Shown piece by piece: positions 11,264-24,012 of a DNA stretch of 64,000 nt. The translations under genes were made by a program, and so were the position numbers. The stretch is taken from assembly GCF_036898095.1 (NCBI RefSeq), contig NC_090729.1:62771282-62835281 (forward strand), written 5' to 3'. Numbering within the stretch: position 1 is the stretch's first letter; each line of letters opens with the position of its first letter. This DNA is from Palaemon carinicauda (Eukaryota > Arthropoda > Malacostraca > Decapoda > Palaemonidae). The notes beneath the pieces are model-generated. The model had not been told where the DNA came from and made no database searches. It saw only the letters and a program-made list of their open reading frames with translations.

Positions 11264-13130
11264 ATTGTTTGGCTACCATGTGCATGATTTTTTTTTTAGT
11301 TAAAATGTCGTTCATCACCACGAGGACCATTTTACCGCGAGTGCCCCTTTTTAATTTTTTTTAAATTTTTTTGCCAAGTAATTTTTCCGTAAGATATTGC
11401 CAAATAGTGTCGTAAAACTTTTGCTTTTTTAGTGTTGGAAAGTGTGTCTAGATGATCTGGCTACCCATGCGTGACTTTGTTTTTTGTCAGATACGACGTA
11501 GTTATTGGTATATTGGGTATTTAACTGCGGTTGCCAATTTCTGTTTTTTTTTAATATTTGTGAAAATTTACTACGCAGTAAGGAATTACCGTATAATATT
11601 GATTTTTTTCATGTTTATGTGTTAGAAAGTGTGCCTTGATGGTTGGGCTAACACGTGCATGTCTTTTTTTTTATCTGAGATGCCATATATTAGAATGTTG
11701 GGCCTTTTACCGCGAGTGCCCCTTTTTCATTTTTTATCATTTTTTTGCCAAGTCATTTTTCCGTAAGATATTGCCAAATAGTGTCGTAAAACTTTTGCTT
11801 TTTTAGTGTTGAAAAGTGTGTCTAGATGATCTGGCTACCCATGCGTGACTTTGTTTTTTTAATATACGACGTAGTTATTGGTATATTGGGTATTTAACTA
11901 CGGTTGCCAATTTCTGTTTTTTTCAATATTTGTAAAAATTTACTACGTAGTAAGGAATTGCCGTATATTATTGATTTTTTTTCATGTTTATGTGTTAGAA
12001 AGTGTGCCTTGATGGTTGGGCTAACACGTGCATGTCTTTTTTTTATCTGAGATGCCGTATATTAGAATGTTGGGCATTTTTCCGCGAGTGCCCCTTTTTA
12101 TTTGTTTTGCATTTTTTTGCTTAGTCATGTTACCGTAAGGAATTGGCAAGTAGTGCCGCAAAACTTATATTTCTATAGTGTTGGAAAGTGTTTCTAGATG
12201 ATCTGGCTACCCATTCCTATTTTTTTTAGCCAGATATAGCGTATATATAGGTATGTGTTCGATTTTCCTGTGAATGCCATTTTTTCGTTTTTTTCCCATT
12301 TCTTTCTAAATTACTACGTACTAAGGAACTATCACAGAGTAATGATTCATTTAGATGTTTATTTGTCGGAAAATGTGCCTTGATGGTTTGCCTAGCACGT
12401 GGCTGAAATTTTTTTTTCTGAAATGCGTATAATAAAATGATGGCCATTTTTCCGCGAGTGCCGCTTTTTATTTGTTTTTCATTTTTTTACTTAGTCATGA
12501 CACCGTAAGGAATTGGCAAGAAGTGTGGCAAAACTTATATTTTTATAGTGTTGGAAAGTGTTTCTAGATGATCTGGCTACCCATGCCTATCTTTTTTTTA
12601 GCCAGATATGGCGTATATATAGGTATGTGTTCGATTTTCCGGTGATTGCCATTTTTTCGTTTTTTCCCATTTCTTTCAAAATTACTACGTACTAAGGAAC
12701 TATCACAGAGTAATGATTCATTTATATGTTTATTTGTCGGAAAATGTGCCTTGATGGTTTGCCTAGTACGTGGCTGAAATTTTTTTTTTTCTGAAATGCC
12801 GTATATTAGAATGTTGGCCATTTTTCCGCGAGTGCCCCTTTTTATTTATTTTGCATTTTTTTGCTTAGTCATGTTACCGTAAGGAATTGGTAAGTAGTGT
12901 CGCAAAACTTGTATTTTTATAGTGTTGGAAAGTGTTTCTAGATGATCTGGCTACCCATGCCTATCTTTATTTTTAGCCAGATATGGCGTATATATAGGTA
13001 TGTGTTCGATTTTCCTGCGATTGCCACTTTTTCGTTTTTTCCCATTTCTTTCAAAATTACTACGTACTAAGGAACTATCACAGAGTAATGATTCCTCTAG
13101 ATGTTTATTTGTCGGAAAATTTTGTTTTCT
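11264..13130. repeat. Tandem satellite, ~187-bp monomer in ~373-bp dimers
   Basis: The marker GATGATCTGGCTACCCAT recurs at about 11451, 11825, 12197, 12567 and 12941, giving spacings of 370-374 bp. Between markers lies a diverged half-unit (GATGGTTGGGCTA or GATGGTTTGCCTA) about 187 bp away. The array is therefore a dimeric higher-order satellite of about five units. Units contain T8-T10 runs and alternating TACCGCGAGTGCC / TTGCCAATTTC blocks. No protein is encoded. Confidence 0.85.
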
Positions 13131-15062
13131 CTTTTTTGATTGAATATCATCAAATTTTTTTAGCTAAAATATTATATTGTTTTACATTTTTTTTTTCGAT
13201 TTTATTTCCCTTCAAAAAATTTTTTTTGGGTCAGAATTTTAATTTTATAGTTGTAAAATAATCGACAATTATCCAGCAACCCACCATACAATTTTTATGC
13301 ATATCCAAGAATAATTAGATTAGTAAATAACACCTTGAAATTGACATACCCTTCCTACATTTCAAGCGGCAGATTAGGGAGTCTGAGTCAGTGTGGTTGG
13401 CGGCCATTTTGTGGACATATCCGAAGCGTAAGTTGCCCTATCTATATATATTCTTGTTCCCTATAGAATTTGTGATATTTTGGTATATTTTCACCTGCAT
13501 AAATATCATATTATATATTAAATATATGTATTTTTTTTACAAATTTCTAAGTACTCAAAAAATTACCTTTAGATATGGCCCCTGATATAAATGTAATTTA
13601 CAAAATAATGAAGATTTTTTTACATATTTCTATTTTAGGATAACATATGTTTATTCCCTAAAAAAATTAGCCACTTCCTATTTCATTTGGGTACCCAAAA
13701 AAATTCATGAAATTTGGACAAATTTTTTTGGCCAAAAAAGTTACCCTTTTTTCTCATTTCAGATCTTCACCTCCATGGGTCTGACTTCATCCAAAATACA
13801 TCAAGATGTGTCCTAAACATTCAAGAATCAATTCCTAAAAGGATTTGTGTATATATGCATAAACTTTTTTTTATGAATTTTTATGTAAGGTCTTTTTTTT
13901 CTACTTAATTTTTTAAAATATTTATAATAAATAGTTTTTCTGCAGATGAGTAGTATTTATCTTTACAGTTGTTTTAAGCATCCATTGAAGTTTTTTTTGG
14001 CAAAAGAAAAAAGGAGGTTACTGCAAAAACTGATTTTTCAAGAATTTTTTTTGGCGTCGGGGTCGCTCGCGTCCGAGTATACCCTTAAAAGGGTGTCCGA
14101 GGAGCGTACCTATCCACTGTTAAATATATACTGCATAAACAACTATAATATAATTCATCAATCTTGAGGGCACACACTGTCATTTTATCTTGGTTTTCGG
14201 CCTCTTTTATCTAATGTTATATACTTTATGTATGGAAGATTTATTTTATGGTTGATACAATGTTATTTTAATTGTTTATTTCCTCTCTCAATGATGGTAG
14301 ATTGAGATCCTCTATCACTTCCAAAGAGGCTACGACCAGAGATTCTCTCGGTAATGGGAGACAGGGGATCCTCTAACAGTTTTAATATTATTATTATTAT
14401 TATTACTTCTATTATGATTATTGTTATAACTACTGATGAATATATCCATAAAAACTCTAGTTCCATAAACTTTTTACTTATAGTAGGCTACAAAGTAGTG
14501 AGATTTTAAAGGCTATAAAAAGGATAATTGCATACTTTGATATCTATATGTTGAATGCTTTTGAACTATAAGTTACACTTGGAAAGTTAACTGTTTTTTT
14601 TTAATATGTTAAAAGCAGCCAAGCAAGATGAATTAGCAGTAATTAAGATAATGCATGATGATATGTCTCATCATTATGCCAGATGCAGTTTCCTCTTTAA
14701 GAGGTTTTTTTATTGGTTTCATGGGAGGAAATAATTTGTGTCATGTTGGTCAAGTCATCCAACTGAAACTGATCATTTATTAATCTAGATTAATCTGAAT
14801 AATAATTAAGATAAATTTTGGAAAAATACCAGTGTTTTCAGTAAACCCCACAAGGTGTACTGAAAAGCGTTACTAAACTTTTGTTTTAGATTTAGAACTA
14901 ATTCCGCTTGTTGAGTCAGTGTTATAGTTCCGTACACTATGCACCTAAATTTGTTCATAATAAGATTATGTTATTTTTCTGAAACTATTTTTCAACTTGT
15001 AAAGACGTTTGAAACAAAAGTAATTACAGTAAAGTTTTACTGTATTATAGATTCTCATTGCG
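13131..15062. other. AT-rich non-coding sequence
   Basis: Very AT-rich with many T runs. A 37-bp direct partner of the motif at 11131 occurs at 14054-14088 (GCGTCGGGGTCGCTCGCGTC...). Short (TTA)n sits at 14387-14405. No convincing gene. Confidence 0.4.
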
Positions 15063-15262
15063 AACAGAAAATACGTTTTCCTAGAGTAAATAACGTGATA
15101 TGAACAAATTTGACCTTCATTTCAACTGCAAATAAACAGAACAACCAATTCCACTAACTTTAAGTATCCGAGCTGGTTGTTGTTATTACGGATGGAATGA
15201 AGGTCAAAACTGGTTAAATCCCGTTATTTTCTAGTTATTTTCAACAGGAAAATATATCTTTT
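15063..15262. repeat. Palindromic MITE-like inverted repeat
   Basis: AATAACGTGATATGAAC...TTTGACCTTCATTTC (about 15087-15123) is inverted at about 15193-15232 (GAATGAAGGTCAAA...CCCGTTATT). Both arms extend outwards into imperfect GAAAATA..TTTTCCT pairing and inwards into CAACCAATT / GCTGGTTG. There is no coding content. The pattern fits a foldback or MITE-type element; termini and target duplication are not clear. Confidence 0.5.
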
Positions 15263-15351
15263 ATGTTAAAATGTTTATGTATAATGTCTTTTGTTATATA
15301 TATTTTGTTAAAAAGTTTATATATAATGACTTGTTCAAAGTCAAGTATGTA

Positions 15352-15465
15352 CTGCGAACGATAACATTAATAATGTTACGCAACATTACCAAAGTTACGC
15401 AACGTTACCAACGTTGCGCTGGCATTCCTAGCATTAACAATGCTACGGTAGGATCCAAACGGCGT
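15352..15465. repeat. Cluster of short GTTACGCAAC/AACGTT repeats
   Basis: GTTACGCAACATTACC, GTTACGCAACGTTACC and AACGTTGCGCTGG follow one another with ~18-19-bp spacing and partial inverted symmetry, then GCATTAACAATGC. It lies directly before Gypsy element 2. Confidence 0.5.
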
Positions 15466-15485
15466 TACAATGGCAGTTTTCGGGA

Positions 15486-15818
15486 TGTAAGGACACCGCT
15501 CCCTTCGTCGTCCAAAAAATCAACAAACTGTTTATTTATTTGAATTCTCCTTTCGCCACACCATAGTTTCCCATGTATATGTATTCCGGTCTATCAGAGC
15601 TGAATTTTGACATATGTATCATTTCATTATATGTTTCTGTTAACTCATAATTCGTATATTTGTAAGTGTAAGAAAACACATATATTTTGGCGGGCAATTC
15701 AATCTGATTTGGCGCCAGCGCCATCCTACCTTTCCGTCCGCACCTTGAAATATACTCCCATGCACATTTGAATAAAGTATCAGTTGATCTTGGTGACGCT
15801 TGTCTCACTGTCCTTACA
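15486..15818 (+). repeat. Gypsy element 2, 5' LTR
   Basis: It starts TGTAAGGAC and ends GTCCTTACA, a perfect 9-bp inverted terminus, and matches 28691-29023. Confidence 0.9.
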
Positions 15819-15820
15819 AC

Positions 15821-15832
15821 TGGTGACCCCGG
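15821..15832 (+). other. Primer binding site of Gypsy element 2
   Basis: TGGTGACCCCGG, two bases after the LTR; tRNA-Trp type as in Gypsy element 1. Confidence 0.7.
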
Positions 15833-15876
15833 AGTTGAAAGTAGCATCAGCGGTTTTGGCCTTGCCATTAACGGAC

Positions 15877-16232
15877 TTTTTGGGCTCAAGCCATGGCGTC
15901 CTGATGGAAGGTTCCTTTTTGGTAGCTTCCTTGGGTATATAACTACTAAGATATTCCCAGAGAATTTAACCACAGGTTATCACAGAATTCTAACTTCTGG
16001 AGCGAGTATCCTAAAGGTTTCCCCTTAAGACATCGTATATCAACAGGGGACGCATGTATTAACTCGCCACATAGCTATCTGCACCTCATACAGAGTTAAC
16101 ACTTCGATATGGAGGGACAGAGAATAGCTGGGGAGCTGTTCCACAGCTAATCCCTTCCGTGGCTACTTTTGGTACTCGAGACGTAAACAAACGGGCGCCA
16201 CCGCTAGATGACGCCACGTCCGTCCCCATCCT
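15877..16232 (+). repeat. DIRS copy A, left inverted terminal repeat
   Basis: It begins TTTTTGGGCTCAAGCCATGG. From CCATGGCGTCCTGATGG inward it is the reverse complement of the right end of the element, and closely matches 48976-49334. Confidence 0.88.
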
Positions 16233-18531
16233 TTGTACAGTAGCTTGCCCTACTTAGACGGATTTTCCCTGTGCTATACTTATCGCTTTGCATCTTTATT
16301 ATGTCGCTACCTTCGACCTCGCCTTCTTCTGGAAAGTTGAGTACAAGGTTCCAGTATTGTTTAGTTAAGCTCTGACCGTAAAGTAAATATTACTTTCCGA
16401 GATATTTGTTGTTTTGTGGCAGAGCTGTGCCCTTACCGGACCCGCCATTTTATGGCGTCGTTGTTGTTCTGCATGCCTTATTTAGTTAGCCACAACAACG
16501 CTTCCGGCCTCATTTACTAATTGATAACATTAGTTTATTTAGTCTTCATAGCTAGGAACTTTTATATCGTGTTTTGACGCTTTTTTCGGTCATCGATTGA
16601 CCTCATACCAGTTGGCTACTATAGCCCCCAGGCCAGAGTGCCTATATATCAGTGTTCATGCATGATTTTATTAGTGATCCTAGGCTAACTTATGAAGATA
16701 GTGGCATTATTTTACAATACTATTGACTGTGATGCAAGTGTTTTCGCCTTCAGGGACCATATAGGGGATAGATTAGTTAGTGTACCTTCCTAACCTAACC
16801 TACATGTAGGACCCCTATATGCTTCCTTCATCCCCCTGCCCTTGGCATTCCCTCTGCGTAGCCTTGCTTCCCTTACCATGTAAAGGGATCAAGCTCCTAC
16901 CAGAGTATATTATCGCCTCTCAGTCCTCCCTAAGGGAATGAACCCCCCTTAGGGTTGCGCCTGAGAGTGAGGAACGGCTAGCCCTTCCTCTATGGCTAGG
17001 ACTAAGTCTACGACTGTCTTGCGATAGCGATATGTCTTCTTTCCTTCCTAGTTCAGGGCGTTCAGCCCTGCTCTAGGTTAGGGTTTGGAAGGGTAATTCT
17101 GTTCCTAGCTGAAACTGTACCCATGCACCGTTTCAGTCAGGCTGCCTTACCTTAGGTTAGGGAGTGTCCTCCCTTCCTTAGTGGCCGCCCTGGTACAGAA
17201 CCCCTTTCATGGAAGACTCTTCTCTTCTCCCCTCCCCACCTATCGCTTGTATAGCCTAGCCTATACTTAGGTTTGTCTTACCCATCTGTCCCCTGTCCTA
17301 CAACTCCTCCTTAGGGTGGAGTGATAGGGCTACCTTGAGCTTCTGTGTGCAGTCCGCTCTGGTACATATACCCTTCATAGTGTCCTATGGGGTTAGCCAC
17401 TGGATGTTTCTGTATACAGGGGTCTCCCCCTCTTTGGGTGTCCCCTAGCCCTCCCTTGGGCTACCCTAGCTCCCGGTCCTCTGCGGCCCCTGCTTCTGGG
17501 TGATAGAGCCAGCCTCTATCATGGGTACACCCTCTCAGGGGGGGATGTCTGGGAGTCCATGGCTGGACTTCTTACATCCCTCCCTCTGTCTCTTTCACTA
17601 TCCGGGTGCCGGTCCCTTGCCGCCTCCACTGTCGGCGATACCCACCTCCTACCTTGGTGACTCTCCCCATACCCCCATGGCCGCCAGTCCTCCGTGTGCC
17701 GGGGGACTGCCGCCTGCCGCCGGCTTCCAGCCGATGGCTCTCCCCCTCCCTCATAGCTTGGCAGCGGATGCCGGCACTCCGGTTCTGCTATAACCATCCT
17801 TGTTCCTGTCACCAATCCGGCAACCTCCGGCTGCCGGAGCCGCCGCTCCCCGCCGGCGTGCCGCCGCTGTGCCGGCGGCCGCCACCCTGGTATTACCCTT
17901 GACTTCTATATTGTCTTCCTTAATGCCAGAAACTCTGCTGGAGCGGCCTCCGGCGTGCAGGAGGTCTGCCGGAGCCTTCCTTAGGCGTCAAGGCGACTTG
18001 CACCCCCTTCTACTAGCTATCATCTGATGTTGATAACCCTACATCGCAACCAGATGGTTTGATTACATAATGGATAGGTATTGCCTTACCGTTCCTTTAG
18101 TAACCATGCTGTCTTCTTGCATATCACAGATTTCCAGCATGTTGCGTGTATCTTAGCACGGCCGGTTGCCGGAAACCGTTACCCTATGAAATCTTCTACG
18201 TTCCATATCCGTGGGTCTGAGTGGCCTCAGTCCCAGTTCTATATCCTTGGCAATCCCTCTAGAAATTCCCACTGCCTACACGGCATGCTATGTGGAATTC
18301 TGCCCTGTGTCCTCGGTCACAACAAATTGCCTACGGATAAGGTTACGGTAACCGGCAGGGCGGGTTACACGGAGGATGTGTCTATCTCCTTCTTTTCCGC
18401 CCACTCTCTGAACGTCACAGTATTTCTACCACTGAATATTAGGTTAAAGATTAATCACTTAATACTTAACCTTAAAATAGAAGTCATCCTTATAACTCCC
18501 CCGTACTCATGTCCTCTTTCTCTTACAGGAG
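16233..18531 (+). other. DIRS copy A, long leader before gag
   Basis: About 2.3 kb without a supported gene, alignable by eye with 49335-51624 in copy B. An ATG at 16302 opens a short frame (MSLPSTSPSSGK...) conserved in copies B and D, so a short leader peptide or first exon is possible. A patch rich in GCCGGC/CCGGC palindromes lies at about 17590-17980. The leader ends in TTTCTCTTACAG, a splice-acceptor-like sequence directly before the gag similarity. Confidence 0.45.
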
Positions 18532-20381
18532 GAGTACGTGAAGTACGACCATGGCTTCTGTGGAGTGAAGCGCCCGCACTTTTATGGGCACACGGCGTGC
18601 AGGACTCACGCCCCTTGTGCAAACAAAAAAGGTGATCTGAAGTCTGGGACCCACTGAACTGTACGGTCTACCAGGAACGCCTGGTTGAGGCGTTCAATAA
18701 CCCTCCCTCAGCGGAGGTTAGGGACGCTTCTCGAGAGAAGCTACGCAAATGGGTGCGTGGCTTCCAGAAGAACGCCACTGGACCGTACCTTGCTACCGAA
18801 AACTTGAGGGCCTTACTGTTCCCAAAGGCATCCCCAGACTCTGTGGTCCCCAAGGATCAGATCCCCACCGTCCAGATCACGGTGGAACCCGATGTTGTCA
18901 TGGCTCAGTCCATGCACGAGTGTCGCCTGGATACCGACAACGCGGAATGTATGCCGGAAGTGTCGGAGACAATGGAGAGGAACCTCATGGCCGAAGAATT
19001 GGACTATGAGTAGGACCAAGTGGATTACGCTGGGTCGGAGCAAGAGGTCGCTCCGCCTTCCACCACCACCACCCCAACTCCTACACTGACGGAAGTATCA
19101 CTCCCGTCTACCTCCGCCACCGCGGACCCCATCCCAACCAACGCCCAGGAGATGTTTCGGACGCTCGAAGCCATCATGGACAAGAAACTCCGTGAGACAC
19201 ACGAATACATCAGGACCATGGGAAGTTCCAAGGAGCCGAAAAGGAATTCGGTTAAGGACCTCCCTGCATGCTCGCACGCCAACCCCTGGAGGTATGCCGA
19301 GCATATGCCGATCGCAACGGGCAGGATCTTCATCAGTGAGAAGGTCGGCTCGGTTGTCCTGGAAGAAGTGGAATTCTTCCCAAGTTTTGAGGCCTACCCG
19401 GACTGTTACGTCCGGCTTCGATCCAAACCTGCCTCTAAAGAAGAGACCGAACCTAAGGAGGTGATAGTGTTCGATCTTCCGAAGGCCCAGGCTATGATGG
19501 CCAACACCCTTATAAGTAGGGGTTTTACCTGCTCAAGGCTTCCGGCATTGAGCAAGAAGCACCCTACCTACGTCGCACCTGATGATGCGATCCTCCCCTT
19601 CGTGGAAAAGGCCTTCGCAGCGGTACACAGGGCAGTGGAAGAAGGGAAACCTTTCCCTGCACTGGAGGAGTGCAGACCCTTCTCCCTGGTCACTCCCCCC
19701 GATGCTCGACACTGGAAGGAGGTCCAACATACCTTCGTGGTGGGAAAACTAGATCCTGACGTTGTTGGACGTCAGTTTAACGGAGACCTCCCGAAACTTA
19801 ATAACCACCTCCTTCATCGGGAACAAGATACGAAAGAAAGACTTGCCGCATCCATGTCCCTCCAGGTCCAGCTTGACGTCATGGCCGGTGACACTAGAGT
19901 CCCCGACCACTACATGGTGCTCGCCAAGACGCATCTGGCGACTATAGTCAAGGACTTACACAGCTTCATGAAGGCTCGGAGAGCCTGTCGTGAATTCGTG
20001 TTCTCAAGTGCCACAGTGAGACACGAACCCCGGAGGCTGATTTCCTCCAACATCTGGGGTAAGCACCTCTTTCCCTCTGGTCTAGTGAAAGAGATTACCG
20101 ACAAGGCCGCCACGGAGAACAGGAACCTTCTTCACAAGTGGGGCATGTCGAAGAAAAGGAAATCCTCTCAGGACGACGGCCCTCAACCTAAGAGGAGATC
20201 CTCCAAGCCGAAACCCCAACAACGTCAACAGAGACGGCAGTTTCCGGGACCCGCTACTCCCCAAATGGCTGCTCAGCCACAACAGACCTTTCAGCTGGTC
20301 ACCCAACCGGTCTTGCCCCAATCACCGGTTTTCACCCCTGCCTTTGAGCAACAGACGACTACCTTTCGTCCCAAAGGTTGA
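18532..20381 (+). pseudogene. Gag-like ORF of DIRS copy A (broken)
   Basis: It matches the gag-like protein of copy B, beginning at GAG GAG TAC just after a splice-acceptor-like CAG. The N-terminal finger-like cluster (GHTACRTHAPC) is present at about 18585-18615. A one-base loss near 18645 shifts the frame, a TAG at 19011-19013 interrupts it, and a TGA at 20379-20381 removes the Arg/Gly-rich tail kept in copy B. The longest remaining frame is 19020-20381 (453 residues). Its central part (SFEAYPDCYVRLRS..., NIWGKHLFP) is strongly conserved in copies B and C. Confidence 0.8.
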
Positions 20382-22335
20382 GGCTCAAGCAGAGGTGCAG
20401 GCAAGAGACGCATCTCGCCGTCCCTCCAGAGGCTGAGGAGGAAAGGGAGCTAGCGGCCGAGGTACACCCTCGGGACACCAGAAGCAATGAAGTGCTTCCG
20501 GTGGGAGGAAGACTCCGCCAATTCCAGGATCGTCGGACCTTCGATCCCTGGACACAGAGCATCGTCGACAAGGGTCTAGGCTGGAGTTGGACTCAACCAC
20601 CCCCAACCTTCCAGCAATTCTTCCAACAATCTCCCCCCCCCCCCTTCTGGAAGAATATGTCCTTGATCTCTTGAACAAGAAGGTGATTAGGAGGGTAAAG
20701 TCAACCAGGTTCCAAGGGAGACTGTTTTACGTCTCCAAGAAGGACTCAGACAAGCTCAGAGTCATTCTAGACTTATCCCCCCTCAACAAGTTCATAGCGA
20801 ACAACAAGTTCAAGATGCTGACTCTTCATCAGATAAGGACCCCTCTGCCTCAGGGTTCCTACACGGTCTCCATAGACCTGGCGGATGCCTATTGGTACAT
20901 TCCAATGAACCACCACGCTTCCTCCTACCTAGGATTTCGACTCCAAAAGGAAAAGCTACGCCTTCAGGGCCATGCCCTTCGGCCTCAAAGTGGCCCCTCG
21001 GATCTTCACAAAGCTGGCAGATGCCATTGTTTAACAGCTGCGCCTCCGAGACGTCCAGGTGATGGCCTACCTCGACGACTGGCTAGCTTGGGCTCCATCG
21101 CCCGAGGATTGTTTAAAATCCTGCAATAAAGTCACCCAGTTCCTAGAACACCTGGGATTCAAGATAAACGCGAAGAAATCTCGCCTCTCTCCAGCTCAAA
21201 GGTTCCAATGTCTAAGAACCCAGTGGAACCTTCAGTCGCACCGCCTTTCCATCCCCCAGAAGAAAAGGAAGGAAATAGCAGGGTCTGTCAAGCGACTGCT
21301 GAAATCCAAATGGATCTCAAGACGTCAGCAGGAACGAGTTCTAGGCTCTCTACAGTTCGCCTCAGTGACAAACCCAGTGCTACGTGCACAGCTAAAGGAT
21401 GCCGCGGGAGTCTGGAGACGTTCCGCATCCATCGCTCGAAGAGACCTCAAGAGACGGCTCCCAAACAGACTTCGGCTGCTCCTCAAGCCGTAGTCGGAAG
21501 CAAAGGCCCTGAAAAGGTCCATTCCTCTTTAACACCCACCTCCATCACTCAACATCCACACGGATGCTTCGCTGGAGAGTTGGGGAGGTCACTCCCACCA
21601 AAAATAGGCTCAAGGCACATGGTCTCCCCTATTCAAGACGTTTCACATCAACATCTTGGAGGCCACGGCGGTCCTTCTAACACTGAAGAAACTCTCCCCG
21701 CCTCCCTCGATCCATAGTCGTCTATCCCTAGGCAACTTGGTGGTAGTTTGATGTCTCAATCGCCAAGGCTCAAGATCGCCCCAGATAATCAGGTGCTTCT
21801 GACAATCTTCCGTCTGGCAGAGAAGAAGAAATGGCACCTGTCTGCAGTTCACCTACAAGGATCCCGCAACGTGACGGCGGACGCTCTATCCCGGACAAGT
21901 CCGATAGAGTCGGAATGGTCTCTAGACGCAAGATCATTCTCCTCCATCTCTCACCAAGTCCCAGAACTTCAGACCGATCTCTTCGCAACGAGCGACAATA
22001 ATCAACTTCCTCGATATGTAGCCCCGTCCGAGGACCCCAAGGCAGAGGCAGTGGTCGCCATGTCACTGGACTGGAACAGATGGTCCAAGATCTACCTGTT
22101 CCCTCCCACCAACCTTCTGCTGAAAGTCCTCTCCAAGCTGAGAACCTTCAAAGGGACAGCGGCCCTAGTGGCTCCCAAGTGGCCCCGGAGCAATTGGTAC
22201 CCCCTGGTCCTAGAGCTGCAGCCCACGCTGATCCCTCTCCCGGGCCCAGTACTCTCCCAGCAAGTACAGAAGTCGACTGTCTTCGCTTCATCATCGAAAA
22301 TCAAGGACCTTCATCTCATGATTTTCTCTCCCTAG
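20382..22335 (+). pseudogene. RT-RNase H-MT ORF of DIRS copy A (broken)
   Basis: The region encodes the DIRS reverse transcriptase followed by RNase H and a methyltransferase-like segment, but in several frames. A C-run near 20630-20644 shifts the frame. The RT core continues at 20650-21129 (DLSPLNKF, SIDLADAYW), shifts again near 20945, and carries a stop before the YLDD box encoded at about 21065-21080. RNase H and the DLFATSDNNQLP segment are at 21748-22335. Most copies of the catalytic boxes survive as sequence, but no intact polyprotein can be made. Confidence 0.82.
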
Positions 22336-23170
22336 CCGCGAAGAAAAGGTTTGGGATTTTGAAGAAAAGTCTAGACTTCCCCGAGGAATACATGACCGAA
22401 TCCACACGATGGCAATACGAATCATCCTGGAGAAAATGGGTCTCATTCGTCAAGGCAAAAATCCTACGGAAATCACCATTGATTTTTGCATGTCCTTCTT
22501 TATTCACCTTCACGGACAGGGCTTGGCAGCCAACACGATTTCTCCTTGCAAATCGGCCTTGACTAGACCACTAATGTATGCCTCCAACTTGGACAATGAT
22601 TCGTGTCCTCTCAAGGATCTGACTCAGAAAGTTATCTTTCTCTTTGCTCTTGCTTCAGGAGCCCGAGTCAGCGAAATAGTGGCATTATCAAGGGACGAGG
22701 GCCACATCCTGTTTACAGATTCAGGTGACCTTACCCTCTTCCCGGATCCGACGTTTCTCGCCAAAAACGAATTACCCACCAAAAGATGGGGCCCTTGGAG
22801 AATATGCCCCCTGAAAGAAGATGCCTCTCTATGTCCAGTAGAGAGCCTCAAGGTCTATCTTCATAGAACTTTGGACTTTGGTGGAGGCCAACTCTTAAAA
22901 GGAGAAACTTCGGACAGCGACCTGTCACTGTAACAACTAAGAGCGAAAATCACCTACTTCATTCGCAGAGCGGATCCTGACAGTTCACCCGCCGGTCACG
23001 ATCCTAGAAAAGTTGCATCGTCTCTGAATTTCTTTCAGAGTATGGATTTCGAAAGTCTTAAGAGTTTCACAGACTGGAAATCCTCACGTGTTTTCTTCAA
23101 ACATTATGCGAAACAAGTGCACGAAGTCAAACAATTGTGGTAGCCGCAGGTAGTGTTATGAAACCTGCAC
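22270..23170 (+). pseudogene. Tyrosine recombinase ORF of DIRS copy A (broken)
   Basis: The recombinase is recognisable from SSHDFLSLAAKKRFG (about 22310) to KHYAKQVHE (about 23125). The box-I arginine (SGARVSEIV), the HDPRK box and the GWKSSRVFFKHY-like box with the catalytic tyrosine are present, though W is changed in SFTDWKSS. Damage includes a frameshift near 22460, a 120-bp in-frame deletion (40 codons relative to copy B) near 22577, a TAA at 22931-22933 and a frameshift near 23132. The enzyme is inactive. Confidence 0.82.
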
Positions 23171-24012
23171 CTAACTCTGCATAGAACAGTGAGTTACTTG
23201 GGACTCTAACTCCTCGGGTGCCTATGTTGACCCTCGCGTGATACGTAGTGCTTTTAAAAAACACTTAGTGCTTTTTCATAGACTGTTCTTCTCCCAGGTG
23301 AAATGTCATAGTCGTCACATGAGTGCCGCATGCCTAGAGCATGATGTGTTTTATTTTAATAGACTGACGTTCCTTTGGAACGAGTGCCTACTAATAGTTT
23401 GAAATTCCATTTCAGATTCAAGAGCAAGTCTTTCATGACTATGTACATTATAATTTATTGTAAATAACCTTTACAAATTTATTGCATTTCCTTAACATGT
23501 TCTGCAATGGTGAAATAAAATTTCTATTTTATTACTTGTGCGTCTCAATCCGCTCCTACTTATACTATGAAATACATGACTGTCATAGTTTTATTATCCC
23601 CTTCCTCTTATGTCGATGAAGATGACTAAGGGTTCAACCCTTATCATATACTCACTTCTGCAATGTAATATTCCTACTCGAATACTTACTTACATCATAC
23701 CTTAGAGACCAGACGACTCTATTCACATACAGTGCCTAACCACCACTTTTCTGCCTTTGTGAATGTTCCTATATGAATGCCAATCATTCAATCTTGTCTC
23801 CGAGTTCTTCATGTTCTCCCAGCAAGGTGAGTAGCCCTTCGATGACCACTTTGATCTTCGGCATGGTCCGTTGGGACTTCGCTGCCAGGGGGGGCAGGAA
23901 GTTTCTTCCCATCGGTTCTCTTATTGAGGTTACTATGCTTATCCTGTCAAAGACCTAGGCACTTCCACCACAAGGGGAAAATCTACCACGATACATTGAT
24001 TCTCTGGTACTC
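23171..24012 (+). other. DIRS copy A, 3' non-coding region
   Basis: It aligns with 56386-57174 of copy B and contains AATAAA at 23514-23519, a likely polyadenylation signal after the recombinase. No gene is seen. Confidence 0.5.
23514..23519 (+). promoter_or_regulatory. Polyadenylation signal of DIRS copy A
   Basis: AATAAA in a block conserved with 56698-56703 of copy B. Confidence 0.45.

Noticed and set aside
10941..14170. Complete piggyBac element
   Set aside because: A TTAA-CCC start is visible but no inverted right terminus with TTAA was found and no transposase is encoded.
17500..18027. Overlapping Pro-rich frames on both strands in the DIRS leader
   Set aside because: They come from the GC-rich CCGGC palindromic patch, are open on both strands alike, and are not kept in frame in copy B.
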